Assembly: GCA_905236495.1 (NCBI GenBank) | Contig: CAJOPV010000047.1 | Coordinates: 1-5,273 of the forward strand | From: an uncultured Christensenellaceae bacterium | GTDB taxonomy: Bacteria; Bacillota; Clostridia; Christensenellales; Aristaeellaceae | Length of the DNA stretch: 5,273 bases | Direction of reading: 5' to 3' | Shown here: piece by piece, positions 5,265 to 5,273 of the stretch | Layout of the letters: every line of letters begins with the position of its first letter | Position numbering within the stretch: the first letter of the stretch is position 1 | Made by a program: the position numbers and the translations under genes | The notes under the pieces: model-generated | Told to the model about the DNA's origin: nothing | Seen by the model: the letters and a program-made list of their open reading frames with translations, nothing else | Database searches by the model: none

Positions 5265-5273
5265 GGTCGCAAA

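Noticed and set aside
1..5273. Defence system, prophage, CRISPR or mobile element
   Set aside because: No repeats with spacers, transposase, integrase, tRNA-derived att site or toxin-antitoxin-like pair was seen; four of the five genes are standard chromosomal genes.

Overview
The window reads as chromosomal DNA from a GC-rich, low-complexity-free Firmicute, most likely an uncultured or gut/rumen-type member of Clostridia. Reasons: strong AGGAGG-type Shine-Dalgarno sites, consensus sigma-A-like promoters with 17-bp spacers, intrinsic hairpin terminators after each transcription unit, a fermentative acetate kinase and an anaerobe-type iron-sulfur flavoprotein. The assignment is an inference from style; no lineage-specific marker is present. 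There are no mobile elements, CRISPR arrays, tRNAs or rRNAs.

Layout. 1-939 (+): C-terminal half of threonyl-tRNA synthetase, cut by the window edge. 940-1034: a 17-bp perfect hairpin shared by two convergent genes. 1035-1664 (-): small flavodoxin-fold NAD(P)H:FMN/iron-sulfur flavoprotein. 1665-1725: intrinsic terminator of ackA, directly followed by the flavoprotein ribosome-binding site. 1726-2943 (-): complete acetate kinase with its own near-consensus promoter at 2986-3014. 3030-3055: terminator of the gene upstream of ackA. 3085-3879 (-): AraC-type helix-turn-helix protein fused to a compact GGDEF domain. 3880-4057: divergent intergenic region with back-to-back promoters. 4058-5155 (+): the universal ATPase YchF. 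5156-5273: two strong hairpins, the second a terminator.

How it fits together. thrS, ackA and ychF are housekeeping genes (translation, acetate/ATP fermentation, ribosome-associated ATPase) that look like independent transcription units. The flavoprotein has no clear promoter of its own and may depend on read-through of the ackA terminator.

The one truly unusual gene is the AraC-GGDEF fusion. It joins a DNA-binding module of the MarA/Rob type to a short GGDEF domain that keeps the GGDEF motif and several nucleotide-site residues but lacks the inhibitory I-site. Within it, a perfect AGGAGG sits 7 nt before an in-frame ATG exactly at the domain boundary, so the GGDEF domain may also be made as a separate 137-residue protein. 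This is the best candidate here for something not well described.
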